Source of the DNA: JAVBSN01 sp031556525
GTDB lineage: Bacteria; Bacillota; Clostridia; Lachnospirales; Lachnospiraceae
Assembly: GCA_031556525.1 (NCBI GenBank)
Contig: JAVBSS010000004.1
Location: 39,656-103,655, forward strand
Length of the DNA stretch: 64,000 bases
Direction of reading: 5' to 3'
Shown: piece after piece, positions 15,450 through 23,668 of the stretch
How the letters are laid out: each line of letters opens with the position of its first letter
How positions within the stretch are numbered: position 1 is the first letter of the stretch
Notes under the pieces: model-generated
Databases searched by the model: none
What the model saw: only the letters and a program-made list of their open reading frames with translations
Told to the model about the DNA's origin: nothing
Translations under genes and position numbers: made by a program

Positions 15450-16739
15450 CTATGCCATATCTGCTAATAACTTATCCACACTTACTAATTTAACGCATAG
15501 CACAAATAATTCTGTTGCTTGCTTTAACTCTTCTACGTTAGGAAAAGATGGTGCAATACGAATATTAGAATCCTTAGGATCCTTTCCATATGGATATGTA
15601 GCTCCTGCATTAGTCATAACAACACCTGCATCTTTTGCTTTTCCTACTATAGCTTTTGCGCAATTATCCATAGAATCAAATGCTACAAAGTATCCACCCT
15701 TTGGATTGTACCATGAACCAATTTCAAGTCCACCTAATTCAGCTTCTAGTATTTCTAGAACCATTTCAAATTTAGGTCTTAATATATCTGCATGTTTTCT
15801 CATATGAGCTCTAATTCCGTCCATATCCTTAAAATATCTTACATGACGTAATTGATTAACTTTATCATGACCAATTGTTTGAATAGTAAGCATTTTCTTA
15901 ATATCAGCCATATTTGCATCTGATGCTGCTAATGCTGCAATACCTGAACCTGAGAATGTAACTTTAGATGTTGAAGTGAATTTGTATACCATATCTTCAC
16001 TTCCCACTTTTTCACACTCTGTAAGTATTTCTAATATTTCATCTTGATTATCATCGTATAAATGATGAACATTATAAGCGTTATCCCAGAATAATCTAAA
16101 ATCTTTTGCTGCTGGTTTTAAGTTAGCAAAGCGAATTATTGTTTCATCTGAATAAGATATACCTTGTGGATTAGAATACTTAGGTACACACCAAACACCT
16201 TTAACTGTCTCATCATTGTTAACATACTCTTCTATCATATCCATATCTGGACCATTTTCTGTCATAGGTATGTTAATCATCTCTATTCCCATTAATTCAG
16301 TAATAGCAAAATGTCTATCATATCCTGGAACTGGGCATAAAAACTTAATCTTATCTTGTTTACCCCATGGAGTATTGCCGCATATACCAAACATCATAGC
16401 ATGAGCAATTGTATCAAACATAATGTTTAAGCTTGAGTTACCATATATAATTATATTTTTCTTCTCTACTTCATTAAAATCTGCCATTAATTGTTTTGCT
16501 TCATCAATACCATCAAGTACTCCATAGTTACGGCAATCTGTACCATCCACACTCTTCATATCAGCTTCACTACTAAGAACATCCATAAGTGTTACCGATA
16601 AATCTAATTGTGCAGTGGAAGGTTTTCCTCTTGACATATCTAATTTTAGATTCATGTCTTGATATTTTGTGTACTGAGCTTCTAACTCTGATTTTAATTC
16701 TACTAATTCCTCTTTACTTAATTCACTATACTTCTTCAT
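15450..16739 (-). CDS. class I aminotransferase (PF12897-type)
   Basis: 429-aa PLP-dependent aminotransferase of the atypical aspartate/alanine type (Aminotran_MocR, PF12897). Visible landmarks are LDMSRGKPSTAQLDLS, the PLP-contact IYGNSSLNIMFDTIAHAMMFG, VPKYSNPQGISYS, FRLFWDNAYNVHHLY with the D/Y pair, and FTSTSKVTFSGSGIA containing the Schiff-base lysine near residue 260. Members transfer amino groups between aspartate or alanine and 2-oxoglutarate. The exact substrate is not decided. It follows trmD by 23 bases on the same strand. Confidence 0.88.
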   Translation of the reverse strand: MKKYSELSKEELVELKSELEAQYTKYQDMNLKLDMSRGKPSTAQLDLSVTLMDVLSSEADMKSVDGTDCRNYGVLDGIDEAKQLMADFNEVEKKNIIIYGNSSLNIMFDTIAHAMMFGICGNTPWGKQDKIKFLCPVPGYDRHFAITELMGIEMINIPMTENGPDMDMIEEYVNNDETVKGVWCVPKYSNPQGISYSDETIIRFANLKPAAKDFRLFWDNAYNVHHLYDDNQDEILEILTECEKVGSEDMVYKFTSTSKVTFSGSGIAALAASDANMADIKKMLTIQTIGHDKVNQLRHVRYFKDMDGIRAHMRKHADILRPKFEMVLEILEAELGGLEIGSWYNPKGGYFVAFDSMDNCAKAIVGKAKDAGVVMTNAGATYPYGKDPKDSNIRIAPSFPNVEELKQATELFVLCVKLVSVDKLLADMA

Positions 16740-16762
16740 AATTAATGCTCTCCTATCCTATA

Positions 16763-17461
16763 TTATTTATCTAACAAATCTGGTCTTCTTTGCTTTGTTC
16801 TCTCTAAAGATTGTTCTAATCTCCATTTTTCTATGTTTGCATGATGTCCTGATCGTAATACTTCAGGCACCTTCATTCCCATAAATTCCTCTGGTCTTGT
16901 ATATTGAGGATATTCTAACAAGTTATTATAAAACGTCTCAAATTCTGCCGATGCATCATTGTTGAGTACCCCTGGTACTAATCTTGATATTGCATCAATC
17001 ATTACCATAGCTGGCAACTCGCCACCTGTAAGGACATAATCTCCGATTGAAACATTATCCGTGACAATTAATTCTAGTACTCGTTCATCTACTCCTTCAT
17101 AATGACCACACAGTATAATCAAATCTTCTTCTTCGGCAAATTCTTTAGCCATATCTTGATTAAATACTTTGCCTTGTGGAGTAACATATACTACTCTAGG
17201 TTTCTTTTGGGCATTATCTTCTATATGTATATGCTCTATCACTTCCATATAAGCATTATATATTGGTTCGGCTTGCATAACCATGCCAGCTCCACCACCA
17301 TAAGGATAATCATCAACATTATTGTGCTTATCAGTTGTATAGTCTCTAATATCTATTGCATTAAGACTTATACTACCCTTATTCAATGCTCTTCCTGTAA
17401 TACTAGTTCCTAATCCATCTCTTATCATATCTGGGAATAGTGTTAGTACATGAAAATTCAT
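16763..17461 (-). CDS. trmD: tRNA (guanine-37-N1)-methyltransferase
   Basis: 232-aa TrmD, which makes m1G37 in tRNAs and prevents frameshifting. The trefoil-knot SAM-binding core is clear (CGHYEGVDERVLE, VSIGDYVLTGGELPAMVMIDAISRLVPGVL), with the N-terminal HVLTLFPDM and the C-terminal RRPDLL. Its start overlaps the rimM stop by one base, so translation is probably coupled. Confidence 0.96.
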   Translation of the reverse strand: MNFHVLTLFPDMIRDGLGTSITGRALNKGSISLNAIDIRDYTTDKHNNVDDYPYGGGAGMVMQAEPIYNAYMEVIEHIHIEDNAQKKPRVVYVTPQGKVFNQDMAKEFAEEEDLIILCGHYEGVDERVLELIVTDNVSIGDYVLTGGELPAMVMIDAISRLVPGVLNNDASAEFETFYNNLLEYPQYTRPEEFMGMKVPEVLRSGHHANIEKWRLEQSLERTKQRRPDLLDK

Positions 17462-17970
17462 TAGTCCACCAAACCTTCCATTAAATGCACTGTTATAACC
17501 TTATTTTCTACATCAACGCTAATAATACATTGTTTTATAGCAGGTATCAAGATTTCTTTGTCATTTTCTTGTTTTATAACGTATACATCATTAGCTCCTG
17601 TTGATAATACATCTACTAAGTTTCCAATCTTTTGTCCATCTTCATCTATTACCAACGAATCTATCATATCACCTATAAAATACTCATCTTTATTGCATTT
17701 TACAGCATTTTCCCTTGTAACATACAAATCACATTGTCTAAATACTTCTATATCATTAATATTACTATATTCTTTGAATTTCAATATAACCATATTTTTA
17801 AAGAATTTGCAACTCTCAATATGAACAGTAATATTTTCTTTCTTTGTAGCAATTATACATTCTTTTAATTTTTTAAAACGATTCACATCATCTGTTGTTG
17901 GATATACTTTTACTTCTCCACGTATACCATGACTTGATGTAATTATTCCTATTTTTATTAATTCGTCCAT
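17461..17970 (-). CDS. rimM: 16S rRNA processing protein RimM
   Basis: 169-aa RimM, a 30S assembly factor that binds S19. The N-terminal beta-barrel begins LIKIGIITSSHGIRGEVKVYPTTDD, and the C-terminal PRC-barrel contains DMIDSLVIDEDGQKIGNLVDVLSTGANDVYVI. It lies between khpA (across a terminator) and trmD, the standard order with rpsP. Confidence 0.95.
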   Translation of the reverse strand: MDELIKIGIITSSHGIRGEVKVYPTTDDVNRFKKLKECIIATKKENITVHIESCKFFKNMVILKFKEYSNINDIEVFRQCDLYVTRENAVKCNKDEYFIGDMIDSLVIDEDGQKIGNLVDVLSTGANDVYVIKQENDKEILIPAIKQCIISVDVENKVITVHLMEGLVD

Positions 17971-17986
17971 TATTTACCTCATAAAA

Positions 17987-18016
17987 AAGGGCTGTTCGTA
18001 TACACAAACAACCCTT
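17987..18016 (-). terminator. intrinsic terminator between khpA and rimM
   Basis: Minus strand AAGGGTTGTT pairs with AACAGCCCTT (one G-U pair), followed by TTTTTT. It should end part or all of the ffh-rpsP-khpA transcript before rimM-trmD. Confidence 0.8.
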
Positions 18017-18021
18017 AATGA

Positions 18022-18249
18022 TTATTGAATCTCTACAATTACCTTTTTGTCGCCTTTTGAAGCTGCAGCTTTCACTACAGTTCTAATTGACTTAGCAGTT
18101 CTACCCTGCTTTCCGATAATCTTACCCATATCATCAGCAGCTACATTAAGAGTTAATGTAATTGTGTCATCTGTCTCAGTCTCAACAACCTTAACTTCAT
18201 CTGGGCAATCAACTAGGGATTTTGCAATTACTTCTATTAATTCTTTCAT
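18022..18249 (-). CDS. khpA: KH-domain RNA-binding protein KhpA
   Basis: 75-aa single KH domain protein (YlqC/KhpA). The GKIIGKQGRTAKSIR GxxG loop lies at about residues 36-50. In Firmicutes KhpA pairs with KhpB and acts as a broad RNA chaperone tied to cell growth and division. It lies 19 bases downstream of rpsP. Confidence 0.93.
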   Translation of the reverse strand: MKELIEVIAKSLVDCPDEVKVVETETDDTITLTLNVAADDMGKIIGKQGRTAKSIRTVVKAAASKGDKKVIVEIQ

Positions 18250-18268
18250 TAATAAATACCTCCCAAGC

Positions 18269-18514
18269 CTATTTCTCGATACCAGCCTTCTTTAAAAGCT
18301 TAGCAACAGTTTCAGTTGGTTGTGCACCGTCAGCAAGCCATTTCTTAGTTGCTTCTTCATCAAATTTAATTGCACTTGGTTCAACGTTTGGATCATAAGT
18401 ACCGATCTCTTCGATGAATCTACCATCTCTTGGTGCTCTTGCGTCAGCTACAACTACTCTATAGAAAGGAGCCTTTTTGTGTCCCATTCTCTTTAATCTC
18501 ATCTTTACTGCCAT
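18269..18514 (-). CDS. rpsP: ribosomal protein S16
   Basis: 81-aa S16 with the family start MAVKMRLKRMGHKKAPFYRVVVADARAPRDGRFIEEIGTYDP (split here for reading). The second in-frame ATG (18514) gives this standard N-terminus and sits 10 bases from AGGAGG. The ATG two codons earlier is possible but is only four bases from it. Upstream lies an unusual pair of hairpins (18551-18626). Confidence 0.96.
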   Translation of the reverse strand: MAVKMRLKRMGHKKAPFYRVVVADARAPRDGRFIEEIGTYDPNVEPSAIKFDEEATKKWLADGAQPTETVAKLLKKAGIEK

Positions 18515-18550
18515 TTTCATTTCACCTCCTTATAAATATATATACCATAT

Positions 18551-18626
18551 ACACTAAGTTCGAAACCACCTCACTAAGTGTCTAGGCATGCTTTCATACT
18601 AAGCTTGAAAATACCTCGCTAAGTAT
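18551..18626 (-). repeat. tandem covarying hairpins in the ffh-rpsP spacer
   Basis: Two 31-base units (18551-18581 and 18596-18626), 45 bases apart, share a loop GAGGT..TTTC.A and have stems ACACT-T-AGT/ACT-T-AGTGT and ATACT-T-AGC/GCT-T-AGTAT on the minus strand. At two positions both partners change together (U-A to C-G and C-G to U-A), which argues for a selected RNA or DNA structure. Confidence 0.65.
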
Positions 18627-18684
18627 TCAATGTATATACCATAAAACTAAATAAGCGAACAATACACTTCATAGTCTGTTATGA

Positions 18685-20031
18685 TCAAAATCCAAAAGGC
18701 ATCTTAAATCCGCCTCTTCTCTTACCTTTGCCACCCATCATACCTGACATTTGCTTCATCATTTTCTTAGATTGTTCAAATTGCTTTACCAATCTATTAA
18801 CTTCACTTATATCAACACCTGCGCCCTTTGCAATTCTATGCTTACGGCTTGGGTTAAGTATGTTCGGATTGCTTCTCTCTTTTTCAGTCATAGATTGAAT
18901 GATTGCCTTAGGGCCTTTCATTGCATTATCATCTATTTCTACATTCTTAAGCTGATTACCCATTCCTGGAATCATTGATAACATATCTTGCATGCCACCC
19001 ATCTTTTCCATCTGTTCCATCTGATAAAGGAAATCGTTGAAATCAAATCCTCCCTTTTTCATCTTCTGGGTCATCTCTTTTGCTTTATCTTCATCAATAG
19101 CACTTTGAGCTTTCTCTATAAGGGTTTCTACATCACCCATGCCAAGAATTCTACTTGCCATTCTATCTGGATAAAACTGTTCCAAATCAGATAATTTCTC
19201 ACCTACACCTATGTATAATATAGGTTTGCCAGTTACTGCTTTTATTGATAATGCAGCACCACCTCTAGTATCACCATCTAACTTAGTAAGAATAACTCCA
19301 TCTATACCAATCTTATCATTAAAGTTAGTAGCAACATTAACTGCATCTTGACCTGTCATCGAGTCAACAGTAAGTATTGTATGGGCTACTGGAACATTTT
19401 CTTTGATATTCTGTAATTCACCCATCATCTCTTCATCTATATGAAGACGACCTGCTGTATCTAAAAACATAAGGTTAATGCCATTCTTTGTAGCATGTTC
19501 ATATGCTGCTTTGGCTATATCTACAGGACTGTGATTATCGCCCATAGTAAATACTGGTACACCTTGTTTCTCTCCATTAATCTGCAATTGTTCAATCGCA
19601 GCTGGTCTATATATATCACAGGCTACAAGTAAAGGTTTCTTGCCTTTGTTCTTGAATTGTCCTGCTAATTTGGCTACAGTAGTTGTCTTACCTGCACCTT
19701 GCAAACCACACATCATAATAACTGTAACTTCATTAGAAGGTAATAATTTAAGTTCAGTAGTCTCTGAACCCATTAATTTGTCCATCTCTTCTTTTACAAT
19801 CTTAATTACCATGTGTCCAGGGTTAAGACCAGTTAATACTTCTTCACCAACAGCTCTTTCACTCACTGAGTTAATAAACTGTTTTACTACTTTGAAGTTA
19901 ACGTCCGCTTCTAACAAAGCTCGCTTAACTTCTTTCATAGCTTCCTTTACATCGTCTTCAGTCAGCATACCTTTACTGCGTAGCTTCTTGAATACATTCT
20001 GTAATTTATCAGATAAACTGTCAAATGCCAT
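18685..20031 (-). CDS. ffh: signal recognition particle protein Ffh
   Basis: 448-aa SRP54 GTPase that binds 4.5S/6S RNA and signal sequences for co-translational membrane targeting. The order is the N domain, then the G domain with P-loop GLQGAGKTTTVAKLA (near residue 110), FLDTAGRLHID, TKLDGDTRGG, and the methionine-rich M domain from about residue 300 ending KKMMKQMSGMMGGKGKRRGG. It is preceded by ylxM with 11 bases between, and both use the promoter at 20441-20469. Confidence 0.97.
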   Translation of the reverse strand: MAFDSLSDKLQNVFKKLRSKGMLTEDDVKEAMKEVKRALLEADVNFKVVKQFINSVSERAVGEEVLTGLNPGHMVIKIVKEEMDKLMGSETTELKLLPSNEVTVIMMCGLQGAGKTTTVAKLAGQFKNKGKKPLLVACDIYRPAAIEQLQINGEKQGVPVFTMGDNHSPVDIAKAAYEHATKNGINLMFLDTAGRLHIDEEMMGELQNIKENVPVAHTILTVDSMTGQDAVNVATNFNDKIGIDGVILTKLDGDTRGGAALSIKAVTGKPILYIGVGEKLSDLEQFYPDRMASRILGMGDVETLIEKAQSAIDEDKAKEMTQKMKKGGFDFNDFLYQMEQMEKMGGMQDMLSMIPGMGNQLKNVEIDDNAMKGPKAIIQSMTEKERSNPNILNPSRKHRIAKGAGVDISEVNRLVKQFEQSKKMMKQMSGMMGGKGKRRGGFKMPFGF

Positions 20032-20042
20032 CTAATAACCTC

Positions 20043-20399
20043 CTAATACTCTTCGCATATAGCATTGGATATCGTTACAATCTCTTCTATCTTATCAATT
20101 AAAATTATGTTGTCGTTGTCTTCTTTAAGTTCATTTGCCAATTCATTTATCTGGCTTACCATTTTCTTAGTATTCTGAAATTTCTCAATAAGCTTAAGCT
20201 TATTCTCGTATTCCTCTAAGATCTTATCACAGCGTTTGATTAAATCATATACGCCTTGTCTACTAATTCCTTCTATCTGAGCTATCTCTGAATACGAAAA
20301 ATCATTAATGATAATTTCTTCATACACCTTTTTCTGATGTTCAGTTAATAACTGTCCATAAAAATCAAATAGTAAATTTTGTCTAACAATCTTCTCCAT
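20043..20399 (-). CDS. ylxM: YlxM family HTH protein
   Basis: 118-aa YlxM/UPF0122 protein. The N-terminal helix-turn-helix (LTEHQKKVYEEIIINDFSYSEIAQIEGISRQGVYDLIKR, residues about 17-55) resembles sigma-factor region 4, followed by a coiled-coil tail. Its constant pairing with ffh suggests a role in the SRP pathway, though the mechanism is not established here. Its ribosome site lies inside the leader hairpin 20406-20439. Confidence 0.93.
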   Translation of the reverse strand: MEKIVRQNLLFDFYGQLLTEHQKKVYEEIIINDFSYSEIAQIEGISRQGVYDLIKRCDKILEEYENKLKLIEKFQNTKKMVSQINELANELKEDNDNIILIDKIEEIVTISNAICEEY

Positions 20400-20405
20400 A
20401 AAAAC

Positions 20406-20439
20406 ACCACCTGTAAAGTATTTTTGCTTTACAAGTGGT
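20406..20439 (-). promoter_or_regulatory. SD-containing hairpin at the ylxM-ffh mRNA 5' end
   Basis: Minus strand ACCACTTGTAAAG pairs with CTTTACAGGTGGT, with one internal mismatch. The second arm holds the AGGTGG ribosome site of ylxM. With the promoter just upstream, nearly the whole 5' leader is this hairpin. Confidence 0.65.
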
Positions 20440-20440
20440 A

Positions 20441-20469
20441 ATTATATTATATCACGTGATGTATGTCAA
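20441..20469 (-). promoter_or_regulatory. ylxM-ffh promoter
   Basis: Minus strand TTGACA, 17 bases, TATAAT, a consensus housekeeping promoter. The expected start point is near 20434. Confidence 0.85.
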
Positions 20470-20489
20470 GTGTTTTTTCTTGACAAAGG

Positions 20490-21404
20490 TTATTTTATCA
20501 TAACTTTAGCAGTTTCAATATCTCTACTAATATTTTCTACTAATTCTTCAACACTACCAAATCTCTTCTCTGGTCTAATATACTTTAATAATGACACTTC
20601 AATCAACTTACCATATACATCCTCATTAAAATCAAATATGTGTGTCTCTAACCCTACTATATGCTCACCTACTGTTGGTTTCTTCCCTAGGTTACTTATT
20701 CCATTATACACCTTACCATCTATATTAATCTGTGATAAATATACTCCATAAGGTGGTGTTATTTTATCTATATCGATATACTGATTAGCTGTAGGAATAT
20801 TAATAGTTCGCCCTAGTTGCTTCCCATATATAATTTCACTATATATAGAATATGGTCTTCCAAGTAATTCTTCCACTTGTTCCATATTGCCCTCTAATAT
20901 ACAATTCCTTATTCTTGTTGAACTGATTATATTTTCCTTATCTTCTAATTTCACAACGGCATCTACAATATAATCATACTCTTTAGAGTATTTTATAAGC
21001 GTATCAATATTTCCTTGTCTGCCTTTTCCAAATCTAAAATCACTGCCTACTATTATATGTTTTACACCCATTTTCTTAACAAGTATTTCTTCAATAAATG
21101 CTTCTGCTCTCATGCTAAGAAATTCTTTTGTTATAGGACATTCTACAACTATATCAACATCCAACTTATCTAATATATTCATCTTCTCATCTCTTGAATA
21201 TATTTTCTTATAGTCACTACCCTTTAATATACTTATAGGTGGATTAGTAAATGTAAATACCACTCCTGTTAGACCTTCTCTTTGTTTATCTAACAATCTA
21301 TTAAGCAATGTCATATGACCTAAGTGTAATCCATCAAACTTACCTAAGGCTATCACTGTATTATCTATATTCAGTTCTTTGATGTCGTTAATAATCTTCA
21401 TCAT
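20490..21404 (-). CDS. ribF: bifunctional riboflavin kinase / FAD synthetase
   Basis: 304-aa RibF converting riboflavin to FMN and FAD. The N-terminal nucleotidyltransferase has VIALGKFDGLHLGHMTLLNRLL (H-x-G-H near residue 28) and RFGKGRQGN with SSTRIRNCI. The C-terminal kinase domain starts near 185 with GKQLGRTINIPTAN. It is the last gene of the rimP-nusA-infB-truB operon in this order and follows truB by 22 bases. Confidence 0.95.
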   Translation of the reverse strand: MMKIINDIKELNIDNTVIALGKFDGLHLGHMTLLNRLLDKQREGLTGVVFTFTNPPISILKGSDYKKIYSRDEKMNILDKLDVDIVVECPITKEFLSMRAEAFIEEILVKKMGVKHIIVGSDFRFGKGRQGNIDTLIKYSKEYDYIVDAVVKLEDKENIISSTRIRNCILEGNMEQVEELLGRPYSIYSEIIYGKQLGRTINIPTANQYIDIDKITPPYGVYLSQINIDGKVYNGISNLGKKPTVGEHIVGLETHIFDFNEDVYGKLIEVSLLKYIRPEKRFGSVEELVENISRDIETAKVMIK

Positions 21405-21426
21405 ACGCCTGCTCTCTTAATTATAC

Positions 21427-22335
21427 TTATATAAACATTTTATATGGCTTATACTCATCTATGTCTTCATTATAAGTATATATTCCATATAATCTACTTT
21501 CATTATTATATACCAACACATATTCAGTGTTAATATCAATCCTATCTATTGTTAAATTCTTATCTACATTTTCAGATGTGAACTTGTTTCCATTATCAAT
21601 TAATCTAGTATATTCTGCTTGAATATATATTTTAGGATATTCAGGATAAAATGCATCTATAGATATTATTTTATCTTCTAGCATATCATTATCTCTAAGC
21701 TCTTCAACTTGAGCTAGGGTTAATGCCACATCCAAAGGAAATCCACAGGCTTTATTTCTAACTAAATGCTCCATACACCCACCACAGCCTAGTTTGTCAC
21801 CTATATCACGACATAGACTTCTAATGTATGTTCCTTTGCTACAATCAACCTTAAATACTACCCTTGGTAAATCAATACTTACTATCTCAATATTATATAT
21901 TGTTATGGGTCTAGGCTCTCTCTCAATAACCTTACCCTCTCTAGCTAACTCATATAATTTTCTTCCATTTACTTTTATAGCAGAGTACATCGGTGGAATC
22001 TGCATATAATCGCCTATAAATGATAATACTGCCTCTCTTACTTGATCTTCATCTACATCTACCAGGCTTTCTCTAGTGATTTTTCCACTTGTGTCTTCTG
22101 TATCAGTCTCCACTCCAAGTAATAATGTTGCTTCATATTCTTTATCTTTATCTGGTAATATATCACACAACTTGGTTGCCTTTCCCAAACACACCAAAAG
22201 CACACCCTCCGCATCTGGATCAAGTGTGCCTGTATGACCTATCTTTTTCTGTTTTAATATTCCTCTTAGTTTGGCTACTACATCAAAAGATGTGTAACCT
22301 TGCTCTTTATATATAGGTAAACATCCGTTAATCAA
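21427..22335 (-). CDS. truB: tRNA pseudouridine-55 synthase
   Basis: About 302-aa TruB, which makes pseudouridine 55 in the T loop of tRNAs. Motifs: YTSFDVVAKLRGILKQKKIGHTGTLDPDAEGVLLVCLGKATKL with the catalytic D in G-T-L-D-P near residue 40, and a C-terminal PUA-like tail. A TTG at 22335 is preferred as start because GGAG lies nine bases upstream and the family N-terminus then fits. An ATG at 22350 inside nrnA is the alternative. The gene overlaps nrnA. Confidence 0.93.
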   Translation of the reverse strand: MINGCLPIYKEQGYTSFDVVAKLRGILKQKKIGHTGTLDPDAEGVLLVCLGKATKLCDILPDKDKEYEATLLLGVETDTEDTSGKITRESLVDVDEDQVREAVLSFIGDYMQIPPMYSAIKVNGRKLYELAREGKVIEREPRPITIYNIEIVSIDLPRVVFKVDCSKGTYIRSLCRDIGDKLGCGGCMEHLVRNKACGFPLDVALTLAQVEELRDNDMLEDKIISIDAFYPEYPKIYIQAEYTRLIDNGNKFTSENVDKNLTIDRIDINTEYVLVYNNESRLYGIYTYNEDIDEYKPYKMFI

Positions 22336-23293
22336 TTTTCTTTGCTCCATCTAATTGTTGTTCAATATGTTCTAGAATATTGTTAATTATATCATATATA
22401 TTTCCTGACATAGAGAATCCCGCAGCTCTTATGTGTCCACCACCACCAAAGTAGCATGATATTTTGCTAACATCAACAATAGCATTAGAACGCAAGCTAA
22501 TCTTATATTCCCCATTTGCCAATTCATATATAAACATAGCTACATCTACACCTGCCGTAATTCTTAGTTGATCAACTATTCCATCGCAGTCCATACTTGT
22601 AGCATTGTAGAAGTCAAATACATTTTTCTTAAGAACTGATATTATACATTGTCCATCTAACGCTAGAAAACTTTCCAATAAAGCTCTACCTAACATTTGA
22701 TTTTGCATATATGTTTTCTTGTAAAATGTCTCATCAATAACAAAATGAGGTCTAGCTCCCTTTTCTATGAGTTCACCAGCCATAGTCATTGCTGATCTAG
22801 TTGTATTACTATGCTTAAATACACCTGTATCATGTACAATTCCCAAATAAAAACATTCTGCACTATATTGATTTAATTCATTAGTATCAATTAATTTACA
22901 TATTGCTTCGCTTGCTGAGCAAGCTTCGCCATCTACATAACATAGGTCACCAAAACCTTTATTACTTATATGATGGTCAACACATACAGTCTTAGGTGAT
23001 TCGTTATAGTATTTTACAAATTCACCTGTTCTATCTACATCACCACAATCAAGTACTATGCATAAATCATATGTGCTCTCATCAATATCATGCTTTACTT
23101 CAGATGCACCTCTAAGAAACATGAAATCATTTGAAAATTCTTGTAAATATACATTTACTGTTTTATCAGTATACTTATCTGTTATGTAATTGTATAAACC
23201 TACACAAGAACCTACACAGTCGCCATCAGGCCTAATATGACCTGTAATGGCAATACTGTTTGCGGTTTCTATTTCTTTAATAAAATCATTCAT
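22328..23293 (-). CDS. nrnA: DHH-family nanoRNase / pAp phosphatase NrnA
   Basis: 321-aa DHH/DHHA1 phosphoesterase that degrades very short RNAs and 3'-phosphoadenosine 5'-phosphate. Metal-binding motifs are visible: GHIRPDGDCVGS near residue 18, VLDCGDVDR, and VCVDHHISNKGFGD with the DHH triad. The C-terminal GGGGHIRAAGFS marks the DHHA1 substrate domain. Position between rbfA and truB is standard in Firmicutes. Confidence 0.94.
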   Translation of the reverse strand: MNDFIKEIETANSIAITGHIRPDGDCVGSCVGLYNYITDKYTDKTVNVYLQEFSNDFMFLRGASEVKHDIDESTYDLCIVLDCGDVDRTGEFVKYYNESPKTVCVDHHISNKGFGDLCYVDGEACSASEAICKLIDTNELNQYSAECFYLGIVHDTGVFKHSNTTRSAMTMAGELIEKGARPHFVIDETFYKKTYMQNQMLGRALLESFLALDGQCIISVLKKNVFDFYNATSMDCDGIVDQLRITAGVDVAMFIYELANGEYKISLRSNAIVDVSKISCYFGGGGHIRAAGFSMSGNIYDIINNILEHIEQQLDGAKKID

Positions 23294-23296
23294 CTA

Positions 23297-23662
23297 CTAT
23301 TCCTCAGAAATATTACTATTTACATCATCTATTAACTTAGACATATTTACACCATATTCTATAGATTGATCTATTACAAATTTGAGCTCTGGTGTATTTC
23401 TTAGATTAATCGATCTAGCAAGCTCTCTTCTAATATATCCAATAGCACTATTAAGTCCTGCTAATGTATCTTTTTGAACTTGCTCATCGCCTAATACACT
23501 TATATAAGCCTTGCATTGCTTTAGATCTGGCGTTACATCTACATCTACCACAGAAGTCATAGGTGCAATTCTTGGATCTTTAATTTCTCTACCAATAATT
23601 CTACTTAATTCTCTATGAACTTCTCCATTTAATCTAATATTCTTAATACTGTTTCGTCTCAT
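23297..23662 (-). CDS. rbfA: ribosome-binding factor A
   Basis: 121-aa RbfA, a KH-type 30S maturation and cold-adaptation factor. The pattern REIKDPRIAPMTSVVDVDVTPDLKQCKAYISVLG and LRNTPELKFVIDQSIEYGVNMSKLID is characteristic. Placed six bases after infB and three bases before nrnA in a tight operon. Confidence 0.95.
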   Translation of the reverse strand: MRRNSIKNIRLNGEVHRELSRIIGREIKDPRIAPMTSVVDVDVTPDLKQCKAYISVLGDEQVQKDTLAGLNSAIGYIRRELARSINLRNTPELKFVIDQSIEYGVNMSKLIDDVNSNISEE

Positions 23663-23668
23663 TCTATA

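Noticed and set aside
18521..18684. Small gene in the ffh-rpsP spacer
   Set aside because: No start with ribosome site. The sequence is explained by the paired hairpins.
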